A stretch of 64,000 nucleotides of DNA from Saxidomus purpurata. Taxonomy: Eukaryota; Mollusca; Bivalvia; Venerida; Veneridae. The notes beneath the pieces were generated by a model, which had not been told where the DNA came from, ran no database searches, and saw nothing but the letters and a program-made list of their open reading frames with translations. Within the stretch, counting starts at the first letter, position 1. Each line of letters begins with the position of its first letter. Position numbers and translations under genes: made by a program. This document shows positions 42,559 through 54,294 of the stretch, piece by piece. Location of the stretch: positions 7,617,570-7,681,569 of the forward strand of contig JAFMSR010000012.1 of assembly GCA_022818135.1 (NCBI GenBank), read 5' to 3'.

Positions 42559-44396
42559 GTACACACTATTCGAGTTGATTCAACTGATTACCACCTGATC
42601 ACACAGAGGTGCATGTCGATCATGATCTACACTGGTCGCAAATGCAAACGCAGTTAACTGGTACGTTTATGTTTGCTTATTTTACATTGATTTATCAGCT
42701 GAATATGTTCCACACTGAACTCACTTGTCGCCAATGGGAGAAAGATTCGGTAATCAAAGGGGAGCGGTGGTGTAGAAGATAAGGTCTGTGCCGCTCATCC
42801 CGAAGGTTGCGGTTTCGAGCCCCACTTGGGTCACGACCGTATCTTCTCATATGGCACCAGTACTGGTTTTTCCAGGGAGCGGACTCGAATGAGACTCGAT
42901 GAGCTACAAGCTTTCTTCGCAATCGAGCTAAAATGAACAAGTTTAAACTAAACTAAACTAACCAATTTTGTGAAATCACTTTTACGCTCATGTATGGGTC
43001 CCATTTTACTATTATTGTCTCAATGTAATTAAACAAAACATATTTACAGGTACACAATATTCAAGTACAAAGCTTATGTCAGAATGAAAGTGTTGATTCA
43101 GCTGATTACAATCTGACTGCCGATCATGATCTACACTAGTCGCAAATGCAGATCCAGGCGCCTTTTAACTGGTACGTTTATGCTTGATTGTATTTGCTGA
43201 ATATGTTCCACACTGCACTCACTGGTCGCCAGTGGGGTAAAGAGTCCGTGATCAATTTTGTTCTAGGTTATTTCCATGTTCGTACATGTACTGGTATCAG
43301 TGGATATTCTGTAGATTAGGTTAAGTATTTATGACTCGAATATGAAATAAACAGTTGTCAAAAACAATATTGTGGTATTACCCTGTTGTCGCTTAAATTC
43401 ATATGTATGGCGAAAATAGGTTTTATTTCTGTGTGTTCCTGAATGTTTCATAAAATCTTTGTAAAATCACCTTTACTCTCGTGTACATGTGCCATTTTAC
43501 TATTCTTTTGTCTCCTCGTAATTAGAAAAAACATGTTTACAGGTACACAATATTTGAGTGAAAAACCTATGATAGAATGGAAGTGTTGATTCAGTTTGTT
43601 GCCATCTGACCACACAGAGGTGCACGTCGATCATGATCTACACTGATCTACACAGACTCTGTTGCCGTTAACTGGTATGTTTATGCTTGTTTATAATCTT
43701 ACATCGGTTGTATCTGCTGAATATGTTCCACACTGAACTCACTTATCGCCAATGGGGTAAAGATTCGGTGACCAGTTTTGTTCTTGGTTGTTTCCAGGTT
43801 TGGCTTTATGTACATTTACCAGTATCATTTGGTATTCTGTAGGTTGGTTAATTTTTTTTTGTCTAAATTGCCAAAACACGAAATGGTTGCGCTATGGTTC
43901 TAATATAGCGTTGAGTGTTTACTATATGCGTTTTCAATACTTTGCAGTTGCCTAATAGCTGAAGTATGAACATATATTTTGTTTCCGACTTTTTGAATGT
44001 TTCCTAAAATACTGTCGTGAAATTGCTATGGTGTATTCTTATTTTACTTGTCACCCCGTATTAAAAAAAAACAACATGTTTACAGGTATAAAGTATTCGA
44101 GTGAGAATGGAAGTGTTGATTCAGCCGATTACAATCTGACCACACAGAGGTTCATGTCGATCATGATCTACACTAGTTGCAAATCCTTAACTGGTACGTT
44201 TATGCTTGTTTGTCTTACATTGATCGTTGTCTGCACTCACTAGTAAGATGTTTTCATGTACAGAATATTCGATTCGTTTGTAAAGCTTACGACAGATTTA
44301 CAGTGATGATCGGCTATTTGCAATCTGACCACATGGAAGTGCATGCTGATCATAGTCTACATTGATGGAAAAGGCAAACTCCCTTGACAACGACAG
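42559..44396 (+). repeat. Tandem exon-like cassettes, 5' block (5 copies)
   Basis: Cassettes 42559-42660, 43050-43171, 43543-43674, 44086-44193 and 44264-44396 each follow a pyrimidine-rich tract ending in AG. Most end at CTG|GTACGT or CTG|GTATGT, and the first four repeat with a ~490-540-bp period that includes the 'intron'. Cassette 44086-44193 is fully open in a phase 1-1 frame (IKYSSENGS, VDSADYNLTTQRF, MSIMIYTSCKSLT). The others carry frameshifts or stops but retain the same motif, e.g. TQRCMSIMIYTGRKCKRS in the first. Either an expressed gene with duplicated exons, a pseudogene, or a non-coding transcript. Confidence 0.6.
42757..42961 (+). mobile_element. tRNA-derived SINE with (AAACT)n tail
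   Basis: Head GGGGAGCGGTGGTGTAGAAG (A box) and GGTTTCGAGCCCC (B box), body with 'caccagtactggtttttccag' and 'aatcgagctaaaatgaac', tail (taaac)n. It sits cleanly inside the repeated 'gattcggt(a/g)a(t/c)caattttg' sequence of the neighbouring cassette introns, which marks the insertion point. The body resembles the conserved central domain of mollusc Meta-type SINEs; that naming is tentative. Confidence 0.8.
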
Positions 44397-44399
44397 GTT

Positions 44400-47300
44400 A
44401 GTTTAAACTTAGGTATTTATACATTTATCAAACATGCTGATTGTGATCTACAAAAATCAAACAGGCCGACACACTAGCAGTCGTCAGTTAGGGTAGTTTA
44501 AACTTATGTACTGTCATTATACTGACTGTAAATACCTATTCATTGAAAGACCGACATAGTTCTCGTCGGCAAGATAAGCTAGATATGTTTACATATATTA
44601 AGCATGCTGATAAAGATACATACTGGTCGAAAATGCCGATACACTCATTGTCGGCAGATTAGTTTAGTTATATTTTCTTTACATTTATAGAACATGCTCA
44701 TGGCTGGTAGATGCATGGTTATTTAGACTTGTTAACTTTACATTTATAGAACATGCTCATACGCTGGTAGATGCATGGTTATTTAGACTTGTTAACTTTA
44801 CATTTATTGAACAGGCTTACCATATCAGCCGAAAAATGACCGACACACTAGTCGTCGGCAGGGTAGCTAAGACAACTGTACTTTACAATTAAAGAAACAT
44901 GCTGATTGTGTCGAAACCTTAGACTATATTTATTTTAGTTATGCTGATTAAGGTTCAACATGCCGACAAACTGGTCGTCGGCAGAATAGTTAGGACTAAT
45001 TTATTAATCATGCTGATTCTGACCATAGACTAATTTACTTTATATTTATTTAACATGCGGATAACGATACATATTGGTCGAAAATGTCGACACACTGTTT
45101 AGTTAGAATTATTTATTTTTCATATATCAAACATGCTGATAAATATTAATACTACTAATAATCGAAAATGACGACACCCATATTGTCGGCAGAGTAGTAG
45201 ACACATATTTACTTTACATTTATAGTACATTACTTTTCATTTATTATAATAATAAGTCGACAAACTTATCGTCGGCAGAGTAGATAAGACTTTTTTCTAC
45301 ATTTCATCTGTTAAGCATGCAAATTAAGATTCAAACTGGTTTAAAATGTAATATTTACATGCTAATTATGATTCACACCGATCGAAAATGCCGAACGTTA
45401 GTCGTCGGCAGAATAGTTAAGACATCTTTAGTTTACATTTATTCAACATGCTGATTTTGATTCAGTTTCGTCAATTGACGTCTTAGTGGTCGTCAGCAGG
45501 GTACTTTAGATATATTTATTTTATATTCAGTTAACATGGTGATATACAGGCTGGTCGAAAATGTCGACACACTAACTAGTTGTCGGCAATATAGTTTAGA
45601 TATATTTGACTTACATTTAATTAATAGAACATGTTGATGTGCTGGCACACTTGTCGTCGGCAGGGTAGATAGATAAATTTATTTTGTCAAAAATGTACTT
45701 GTGAATGTTCATTACATGTATTAAGCATGCATGTTGATTAAGATTCAAACTGGTTCAAAATGTCGACTCACTTGTCGTCGGCAGGGTAGATAGATAAATT
45801 TATTTTGTCAAAAATGTACTTGTGAATGTTCATTACATGTATTAAGCATGCATGTTGATTAAATCACGTAAAATGTCAACCACTTTTGCGTCTTAGTTTT
45901 TTGAAATTAACATTTTTTTTATTGTACATGTTGATTGTGATTAACACTAAACATAAAGGTTGTCACACTTGTCGTCGGCTAGGTAGTTTAGACTAACTTA
46001 ATTTACAGGGTAGTTAAGCCATGTACATAGTTGACATCTTATAATTAAGTCATTCCCAATCTGATTGAGACTGATAAATGGTTTTTTAAACCCATTTTTA
46101 GTTTAGTGCATTAGTGCTCTTTTTACCTTTCAGAATTATACTTGTAAAGTCTTAGCTATATCTTTATTACACAATTAGAAATTGCTACTCACTCTTACCT
46201 GTTAATATGTACAGATTTGTATATACTTGTATGTCTTTTAGGCATACTTTTTAGTCGAGCATAATTTGATAACCGCCAACACTTTATCAAATAAGGCGAA
46301 AGCTCAGAATTCATCTAGCTAGATACCCGGTTGAATTTTTAAAAGTAGAAGTTAAACTAAGACAAATTCATTTATTACTGAACTTAAATGCATTCTAATC
46401 ATTGTCAAAATTTCATTTGTTGTCATCTGCACTACAATATAAACAATGAATAAATTATTTTGGTGGGCCTGTGCTCAGGGGTCTGGTATCACCAGTGCAA
46501 AAAGATGTGATATAATACTTTCAATATTATGTTGCTATTTATTAATGTCAAAGTACTGTTTCTTGCCAACTAAATTGATAGCTCTAGGTCACGTTTTGCT
46601 AATTTTATATGTTAAAATCTTTGCTTTATAATAGACCAGGTAACAAAATTTAATGCTCAGTTGTATGTATGTACATGTATAATTATTTTAATTATATGAT
46701 ATTAAAAAGTATCTTGTAATGGAATACTGTTTTTATATGTGACATGTTTTATATGTATTATATTCTGTGTGTATATGGATGAGACTATAATAAACTAATA
46801 AACTAATCAACTTCTGTTAGACATTTTGGTTCAGACTTACACCGGTTTAAAATGTCCACACAATTGTCCTCGGCAGGGTACTTTTAAGCTTACTTTAGAT
46901 TTGTTGATCAAACTGATTATGATCTTATCTAGACGAAAAGGTCAACGAAGTTTAGTTTACACTTGCTTACTTTTCTATAATTGTACATGCTGTTTATGAT
47001 TAACACCAGTTGAAAAGGCCGACGATCTTGTCGTCGGCATGGTAGTCTATACTAACTCACTTTAGATTTAGTAAACATGCTGGTTTTGATTCATACTAGT
47101 TGAAAATGCCGTCTCATTAGTCGTCGGCAGGGTTATTTAGACTTGTTTACTATCATTTTTGAAAATGCTAATTATAACACACTTTTCGTCGGCAGGGTAG
47201 TTAGGCCAACTTACTTTACATTTGAAATGAGCATGCTGATTTTGATTCAGACTGATCAAACTTGTCGATAGAACACTTAAGACTTCTCATTTATTTAACA

Positions 47301-47740
47301 TGCTGATTATGATAATGCCGACAAAGCGGTCGTCAGTAGGGTACATTTGACTAATTAATGTTTTCATTTATTGAACATGCTAATATATACGGTGTAGTTT
47401 ACTTATTTTATCATAATGTTTACATGTTTATTGAACATGTCGATTATGATACATAATTGTACTAGTCCCTCATGTCCCTTTGGTCGAAAAGTCCAACACA
47501 CTTTGTTGGTATGCAAGTTAAGACATACATTTTAAATATATATTGTATTTACTGATTACTCTTCATAGTCAACAAAAATGCTTAAAAAACTAGTCATTGG
47601 AAATGTAGTTTAGACTCGTTTACTAAATAACATTCATTGCACATGCTGATTATGGTCGACAATAACTGAAAAATCCGCCATATTAGTCTTTGCAATGTAG
47701 GTCAATATATCTTACTTTACATTGATTACAAATGCTTCAG
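44400..47740 (+). repeat. Half-cassette satellite with a conserved GCCGAC/GTCGGC hairpin
   Basis: About 20 degenerate units, ~90-130 bp apart: 'catgctgattatgattcacactggtcgaaaatgccgacacacttgtcgtcggcagggtag' plus an AT-rich spacer (pieces quoted from several copies). The core can fold: at 44839-44860, 44961-44983 and 47019-47039 (GCCGACGA-tcttg-TCGTCGGC). The core aligns with the second half of the flanking cassettes and still translates as LIMIHTGRKCRHTCRRQG-like. A 90-bp block is duplicated exactly at ~45651 and ~45772. The array is interrupted at ~46030-46810. Confidence 0.7.
46030..46810 (+). mobile_element. Probable 5'-truncated retroelement 3' end
   Basis: Interrupts the hairpin array and ends 'gatgagactataataaactaataaactaa', a short tandem A-rich tail typical of non-LTR elements. 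No protein frame is recognised; the 61-residue ORF at 46446 has no support. Confidence 0.4.
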
Positions 47741-50035
47741 AATGTGATGAATATTCGTTTGTGGAATGTACAACAGAAGTTTGACAATGATTCAACCGAC
47801 TGCCATTTGACGACATCGATTAGCACTTGAATCATGGTCTACACTTGTCGCAACCACCAGGTTCGTTATAATTTGCTTATACTGCAATGATAATGTCCAT
47901 CCTGGTCACAAAGGTAGAACCACTAAGTGTTAAATAATCTATGTTTTTATATTCCATCCTGGTCAAAAAGGTAGAACCACTAAGTGTTTTTATATTCAAT
48001 AATTTGTACCACTAAGTGTTAAATAATCTATGTTTTTATATTCAATAACTTGTACAGCTTTTTTTAAATATAGTATGTATGTTGAATGTAAATGATAAAC
48101 TGTTGTAAAATGGTTCACGTTTACAGATAGAGAATAGTCGTTTGTAAAACACCAAACCGAATCTTGGTTACGAATCTACCGATTGCCACCTGACGACACG
48201 GATATGTAAGCTGATCATGGTCTACATTGCTTGGGAAGGACGGTTATTTCGATTTGAGCACCATTGATACATTCAGGACTGGTTCAGCTGAAAAAGTATG
48301 TTCATTTTTAATCAGATTTCCTATAAATATGTGTAGTTCTAACACATATAAATTTTGTTTTTTGTAACAAGAAAATGAATTTATCAGTTTTCTAAAGTAC
48401 AAAGGGCGAACTGTTATGAAAAAATGGTACACGTTTACAGAAATAGAAGAACCGATAGCCACCTGACTACACGGATAAACAAGCTGCTCATTGTCTACAC
48501 TCATGGCTTACAAGTACAGAATACAACAGAATCTCGGTAGCTAGCCAACTGATTGCCACCTGACGTCCCCAGAGCGCATAATGATTATAGGTTACATTGG
48601 CTGCGAAGGACTGCTTTGTCGCCTCCACCTGGTATGTTATAACTTATTTTTGCAAAGTTTTATCACATGATTATTTGATCCGCCGTGCTGCAAAGGTAGT
48701 GCCACTTGTTAGCGGCATGGTAATTTCAAATTTTTAGTTTACATCGACTGTATTGACTTGTTATAGTCACACTAGTCGCAAAAGCGGACTCACTTTTCAC
48801 CAACTGAGAAAATGTTAAATTATCCACTATTGTTGTTTTCTTTGCCAGCTACATGTTCGACTGATTAATCACGTTTAAACCATTCTTTCTGTGAGTAGTT
48901 ACAGTTCACATTGTACATGTAATTAATTGGATCTACTATATTTACGACAAGAAAAATAAACAATTTCTAAATTTAGTTTAGACGTATTGCTGTAAAATAA
49001 TGCATTCGTTTGTGATATTTACATTAGAACAGTGGTGGCGAATCATTCGGACGACATGAGTATTCAGAATGATCATGATCTGCACTGGTAACGAAGGACG
49101 ACTGTGTCGCCTGAATAAAGTTTGTTTATTATTTGTTTACACTGTATAGGCTGACAATGGCCGCAAAGGCGGAGTCACTTGTCAGCAGAGTAAATGTACC
49201 ACTATTGTTATATTCTTGGCTAGTTGCAGTGTCGGCTATATTTACACGTTTTATCATTTTATCTATCAATATTTACTTTTCAAAGACAGTTTAAAACTTA
49301 TAACAAGAAAAAGTAATTAAACATTTTTTTTTAATAATAAGGGCGTACTGTTATGACATAATGTAAGCTTACAGGTACAGAATGTTTGCTTGTGACACGT
49401 ACAACAGAATTTGGTAGCGAATCAACCGATTGCAAACTGACGACACCGATGTGCAAGCTGATCATGATCTACACTGGTCGCGAGGACAGACTCACTTGAC
49501 GCTATCGGTAAATTTTCATTAATTTATTTTTTAAAGGATGTAAGACATATTACTTCAGGATTATGGTAATGAATAAACCGATTTTCGTCTGTCAATATGT
49601 ACAAGCCTGATGATCATAATCTACACTGGTTTCAAGGCGGACTCACTTAACGCTAGCAAAAAAGTTTTCATTCATTTATTTTTAATCAAATCAAAAGGAC
49701 ATATATCTTATCACTTCAGAATTATGATAGTGATTCAACCGAATTCCGCCTGACATGTGCAAGATGATCATAGTCTGCACGTGTCACAAAGATAGACTGA
49801 TTTGTCGCAAGCAGGCTAATTTAAAAGTTACTTCTTTGGCACCAGATGAAGAGAATAAATTATTATTAAAATAAGATGTGCTTTTTAACTAGTACAGAAT
49901 ATTCGTTTGTTTATCTAGCAACAAAACAATGGTACTGATGCAGGAGAGTGTTGACTGACGACATCGGTGTACAAGATAATCCTTGTCTACACTTGTTTTA
50001 AAGAGAATCTTATTTGTTGCTAGCTGTTTTAGGGT
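47741..50035 (+). repeat. Tandem exon-like cassettes, 3' block (about 9 copies)
   Basis: Copies at about 47743, 48127, 48437, 48515, 49025, 49376, 49555, 49725 and 49890. They keep the reading frame of the 5' block: TDCHLTTRICKLIMVYIAWEGR (48167-48232), TDSHLTTRINKLLIVYTHGL (48452), TDCHLTSPERIMIIGYIGCE (48553), ESTDCKLTTPMCKLIMIYTG (49418). The 49376-49508 copy is open for ~42 codons in phase 1 before its stop. A stray further copy is at 53300-53396 (RLIMIYTGRKVRIV). Confidence 0.6.
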
Positions 50036-50354
50036 AAGTAACCACTTTTTGAATTCTTGAGGCAAAACATTGTTATTAGATCTAACCATATATGATATAA
50101 AAGGTAGAACAGCGCTGGTCATGTGATTTTCCATCTGTTATAAATGCACAGAAGAAATAAATGTATCGTATGGTGTATAAGAAATTGAAAATTTAAAGAA
50201 CATGGAGATGGATTTCCAAAATGGACGAATTCAAACATTTTCGTTGTATTCTTTTCAGGAAGTTTATGATATGTCCGCCTTTGAATATTTATCCTTTGCA
50301 TAAAAGTGTTTTAATGTTGGAAATCCGTAAAAACATCTATACAAAAATGTTTTG

Positions 50355-51880
50355 CCCCTACAGATGGCTATGCCGGAGGCTACAGAACATGATAATTCCA
50401 GCCATACCAGACCATTCCATGTAAGGAGTTGATAAAGGAAAGTATATTCAGTTCCTGGTATGTATAAGTTTTTTTGCCTCTTTCAAGAATAGTGAAAGGT
50501 GCTGTAATATATTCCCTGATGTCAGTTTACTTTTCTGTCCTGTATTCGTATTTTATCTTGGTTACTTAAAAACAAATGTACTACGTTTATTAAAATCTGT
50601 TTTATTTTCCTCGTACAATTTCCTCACACTGAAGACATTTGTATTTGCTTCGTGTCGCGCCATTTGTCTAATATGTTTTTTTTTCCTTTGCAGATGACTA
50701 GACCGAGTACTACAGGAGAAGACATGGGTATTTGCGTCGTTTCGCGCCGTTTTATTAATACTTTGTACTTTTTTTTCCTTTATCCCTAATATATGTTATT
50801 ATTTTCCTTATAGATTACTTGGCCGATTAGTACAGAAGCAGACAGTGCAGCGCCGTTTTCTTGATACATTGTACATATTTTTTCTTTTATTCCTATTTAA
50901 TATATGTTATTTTTTTCTTCATAGATTGCTTGCCCGAAGAATACAGATGAAGATATCGGTATTCGCGTCGTGTCGCGCCGTTTTCCTAATGTATATTACT
51001 TTTCCCTTGTAGATGACTTGGCCGAAGGGTAGAGAAGCAGACACTGCAGCGTCGTTTTCCTAATACATTGTTTATATTTTTCTCTTATCCCTAATATAGT
51101 AAATTATGTTATTATTTTCCTTATAGATGATTTGGTCGATGAGTACAGAAGCAGACAGTGTAGCGCCGTTTTGTTTTATACATTGTACATGTTTTCTCTT
51201 TCATCCCTAATATATATTATTAATTTCCTCTTAGATGGTACAGATGAAGACATCGGAATTCGCGTCGTGTCGCGCCGTTTTCCTAATGTATGTTACTTTT
51301 CCCTTGTAGATGACTTGGCCGAAGGGTAGCGAAGCAGACAGTGCAGCGCCGTTTTCCTAACACATTGTTTATGATTTTCTTTCATCCCTTATATATGTTA
51401 TTACTTTCCTTATAGATGACTTGGCTGATTAGTACAGAAGCAGACATTGCAGTGCCGTTGTCTTGATACATTGTACATGTTTTTCTTTTATCCCAAATAT
51501 ATGTTATTTTTTTCTTCATAGATGGCTTGGCCGAAGAAAACAGAAGAAGACATCGGTATTCGCGTCGTGTCGCGCCGTTTTCCTAATGTATGTTACTTTT
51601 TCCTTGCAGATAACTTGGCCGAAGGGTAGAGTAGCAGACAGTACAGAGCCGTTTTCGTAATACATTGTATATGTTTTCGTGTATACTTATATGTCATTCT
51701 TTCCTTGTAGATGGCTCGGCCGGACAGAAGAAGACATCGAGATTTGCGTCACTAATACTGTAGTATAACTATGTTTTCTTTTCCTTGGCAGATGGCTCGA
51801 TATGGACATCGGTATTCGCGTCTATCCGAGGCCGGTTTCAAGGACAAAGGATACAGAAGACACCCTTGGACTCAAGTATG
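50355..51880 (+). repeat. Array of short acceptor-preceded cassettes, second family
   Basis: At least 11 cassettes each start (C)AG|ATG(A/G)CTTGGCCGA and are preceded by a T/C-rich tract (cctaatatatgttattattttccttatag). Three subtypes recur as a ~290-315-bp triplet (50813-, 51127-, 51416-). The 66-nt type at 50937 and 51522 is open and phase-0 (PKKTEEDIGIRVVSRRFPN) before GTATGTT, but is followed after only ~20 bp by the next cassette, which ends in a stop. The last copy (51793-51876; GHRYSRLSEAGFKDKGYRRH) is open for 28 codons to a GTATGT donor. Confidence 0.6.
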
Positions 51881-51924
51881 TATTCTGAACGTTGCAATGA
51901 CATTATAATAAATTAATACTTTTT

Positions 51925-52158
51925 GTGTCGCCCTTTCGTCCGTCCGTCACAAAAACTTAACGTTGGTTATAACTTTGTCATTTCTTAAGATTTCTTCATC
52001 AAACTTTGAAATTGTATTGCTTCTGAAAAAAGGGTCGTGATGCCGTTTAGGTCAAGGTCATATTTGACAGAGTTATGCCTCTTCTTGCACTTAGATTTTA
52101 TCACGAAATTATTGGTAAGAGGGCGACACAAGTGTTCTACCAAACACCTATCTAGTTG
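51925..52158 (+). mobile_element. Short Helentron-like repeat, family G
   Basis: Start GTGTCGCCCTTTCGTCC and inverted GAGGGCGACAC near the end, then the hairpin GTGTT-ctacca-AACAC and 'ctatctagttg' where other families have CTCTTGTT. Single core unit. Confidence 0.5.
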
Positions 52159-52594
52159 TAGGTAAACACAGATTTCCCGAGGGCAGGTGCATTTATGGTC
52201 GGCGTCAGCGAGATGGATTCAGATTGTCGTCTTATATTCAGCATGAGGAATCTACTAACACCCTGATGGTGTGTAGATGATGACGAAAACGAAAACCTCT
52301 TGCTCTTAGAGAATTGACAAGCTCGTGAAGGAAGCAATACGTTGCTCTTTTCCGAATCTGATCGTGCTGAGGTAAATATAAGCAATATACAAAGTTATAC
52401 TTTTATAATTAATGTGAATCCAAATGAGACCTTCCTTGAGCATGTACAACAAGGCTTGGTACCAATCACACCTATGAAGTTTCATTCAAACCGGGTGAAG
52501 CGTTTTGGAGATGAAGTGCACACAAGTGTGTCTACAGCAGACAGACGGGCAAAAAGTCCAGTATACACCACCTTACAACTTTATTGTTGCGAGG

Positions 52595-52595
<1 letters not shown>

Positions 52596-52645
<50 letters not shown>
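52596..52645 (+). repeat. (TAA)n microsatellite
   Basis: About 16 uninterrupted copies of ATA/TAA. Confidence 0.95.
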
Positions 52646-52647
<2 letters not shown>

Positions 52648-53000
52648 AATAGAAACAATTAAGATGATAAATAGTATTTAAACTCGGAAAAATACAAGTA
52701 ACAACAAACGTAAGCCCATACGAGCGGCGAACTTAAGGTGTTGCCGTTTGGTGGCTGTACTGTGGGAGAAAAAGAGGAGAACCCGAAGAAAGCCCACCTA
52801 CTGTCGTAAAACAACGCAGATTAGAGATCGAACTCTGGTTGTGCTGGTAAGAAGCGAGTGCGTAATCAATTTTGCTGACCGGACGGTAACTATTTATATA
52901 TTTTCAAACAACCTATTCACCTCAATATTTTATTTCTTAAGACATATATATTAATTATGTTTAAAACAATGAATTAAGTAGTATTATATATGCGTTTCAG

Positions 53001-53700
53001 GTACTAAGATATATTACGAATACAGAACGAGAAAATCCACTCGCAGAATGGTTGATGGAAAATTATGAATCAGGTAAATATATGTACTTTTTTCTTTATA
53101 CACTAATATCTCACCAAACGGCGTCTTGTTGAAATGAACACCAGTAAGGACTCAAACAATCGACCCTTATCCCGACACTCCAAAGGTGGATGCTTACACA
53201 AGTAGACCAAGGAAGCGTGTTGTACATTTGCATATGCTCTCTTAACCCTAACTAGCTAGATTTTAAAAACGGACTTTTACTAGTTCATAGTGTTTGCTCA
53301 TACTGAACAAAAAGTCCCGCGTCTGATCAAGACTGCACGGTTGATCATGATCTACACTGGTAGAAAAGTCAGAATTGTTTTACCACCAGCAGCGTGAGAG
53401 TAAATCACTATATGTATGCCATTCGAAAATATTTCAACACACGTTTCAACTAATACTGTCGGGTCTTTATATGATATAAGTTATTTCCTTGACAGCTAAC
53501 CCTATTTTGACTGGAAACATGTCCACTATATGTACAATGTTTATATATCTTTCATTATTGCTGATTGCTTATAGTCGGTTTGTCTGTTTTTATTTTCAGA
53601 ACTTGATTTTTGGATTGAAGGATATACTGTATCCACTCGGTTAACATGGCAGTTAAAGTGTACAGCAACTATAGACATAGTTTTGGCTTTCACAACATGA
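53001..53700 (+). CDS. Putative last two coding exons of an unidentified gene
   Basis: Exon 53001-53073 follows 'tatgcgtttcag' and reads VLRYITNTERENPLAEWLME then NYES to a GTAAAT donor in phase 1. Exon 53600-53700 follows 'tgtttttattttcag', continues in phase (ELDFWIEGYTVSTRLTWQLK…) and ends with TGA at 53698-53700. An upstream candidate (52748-52848, ending TLVVL before GTAAGA) would also join in frame. No family recognised. The first exon shares 'gaatacagaa..aga' with the 50-52 kb cassettes, so a degenerate repeat origin is an alternative. Confidence 0.35.
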
Positions 53701-54294
53701 AATTACAGCATCTTTATTTCTGTTTTATGCGCTGCCAAGTAACTGAACCGAGAACATTGACGTTCTTAAGCTACTATATACTTCGAGTGATAGTGGTCAT
53801 CCCTTTTTTTCCGTGCTGATTGACTGGAACAGTGTTAAAGATGAGAACTGCTTGAAGTCCCCGCAAATGTATAAAAGTGCTTGATTGACTGTAAACAGTT
53901 TTGACTACTGAAGTTTTCTGTGAATGTGTATGCCGATGGACGTGAACGAAATAGCTCTTCATAGAGGCACTGCAGCTTCCACTTATACTGGACAGACAGA
54001 TTTTAATGTTTGAGAGCTAAATGTTAAATTTGTGAATATTGTATATTTTTATAGTCAGGGTCTTAATTTCAAAGGCCAATGACCACTTTGGATGTTATGT
54101 GCACTTGTTGCATTTATATTACCAAGAAAGATGTGGGCGAAATTGACCGTTTTAGAGCTTCATGTTAGATTTGTGAATATTGTATATTTTTATATTCCTT
54201 AATTCTAAAAGTCAATGATCACTTTGGATGTGATGAGCACTTGCTTGTTGCATTTATATAACCAAGAAAAATGTGGGCGAAATTGACCTTTAAA

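Noticed and set aside
46446..46631. 61-codon ORF
   Set aside because: Located in a probable retroelement tail, with no features beyond hydrophobic composition.
52730..52900. Arg-rich ORF (52748-52954) and 'gatcgaactctggtt' as a tRNA-like B-box complement
   Set aside because: The box pair is incomplete. The exon interpretation depends only on phase matching with 53001, so it is mentioned there but not called separately.
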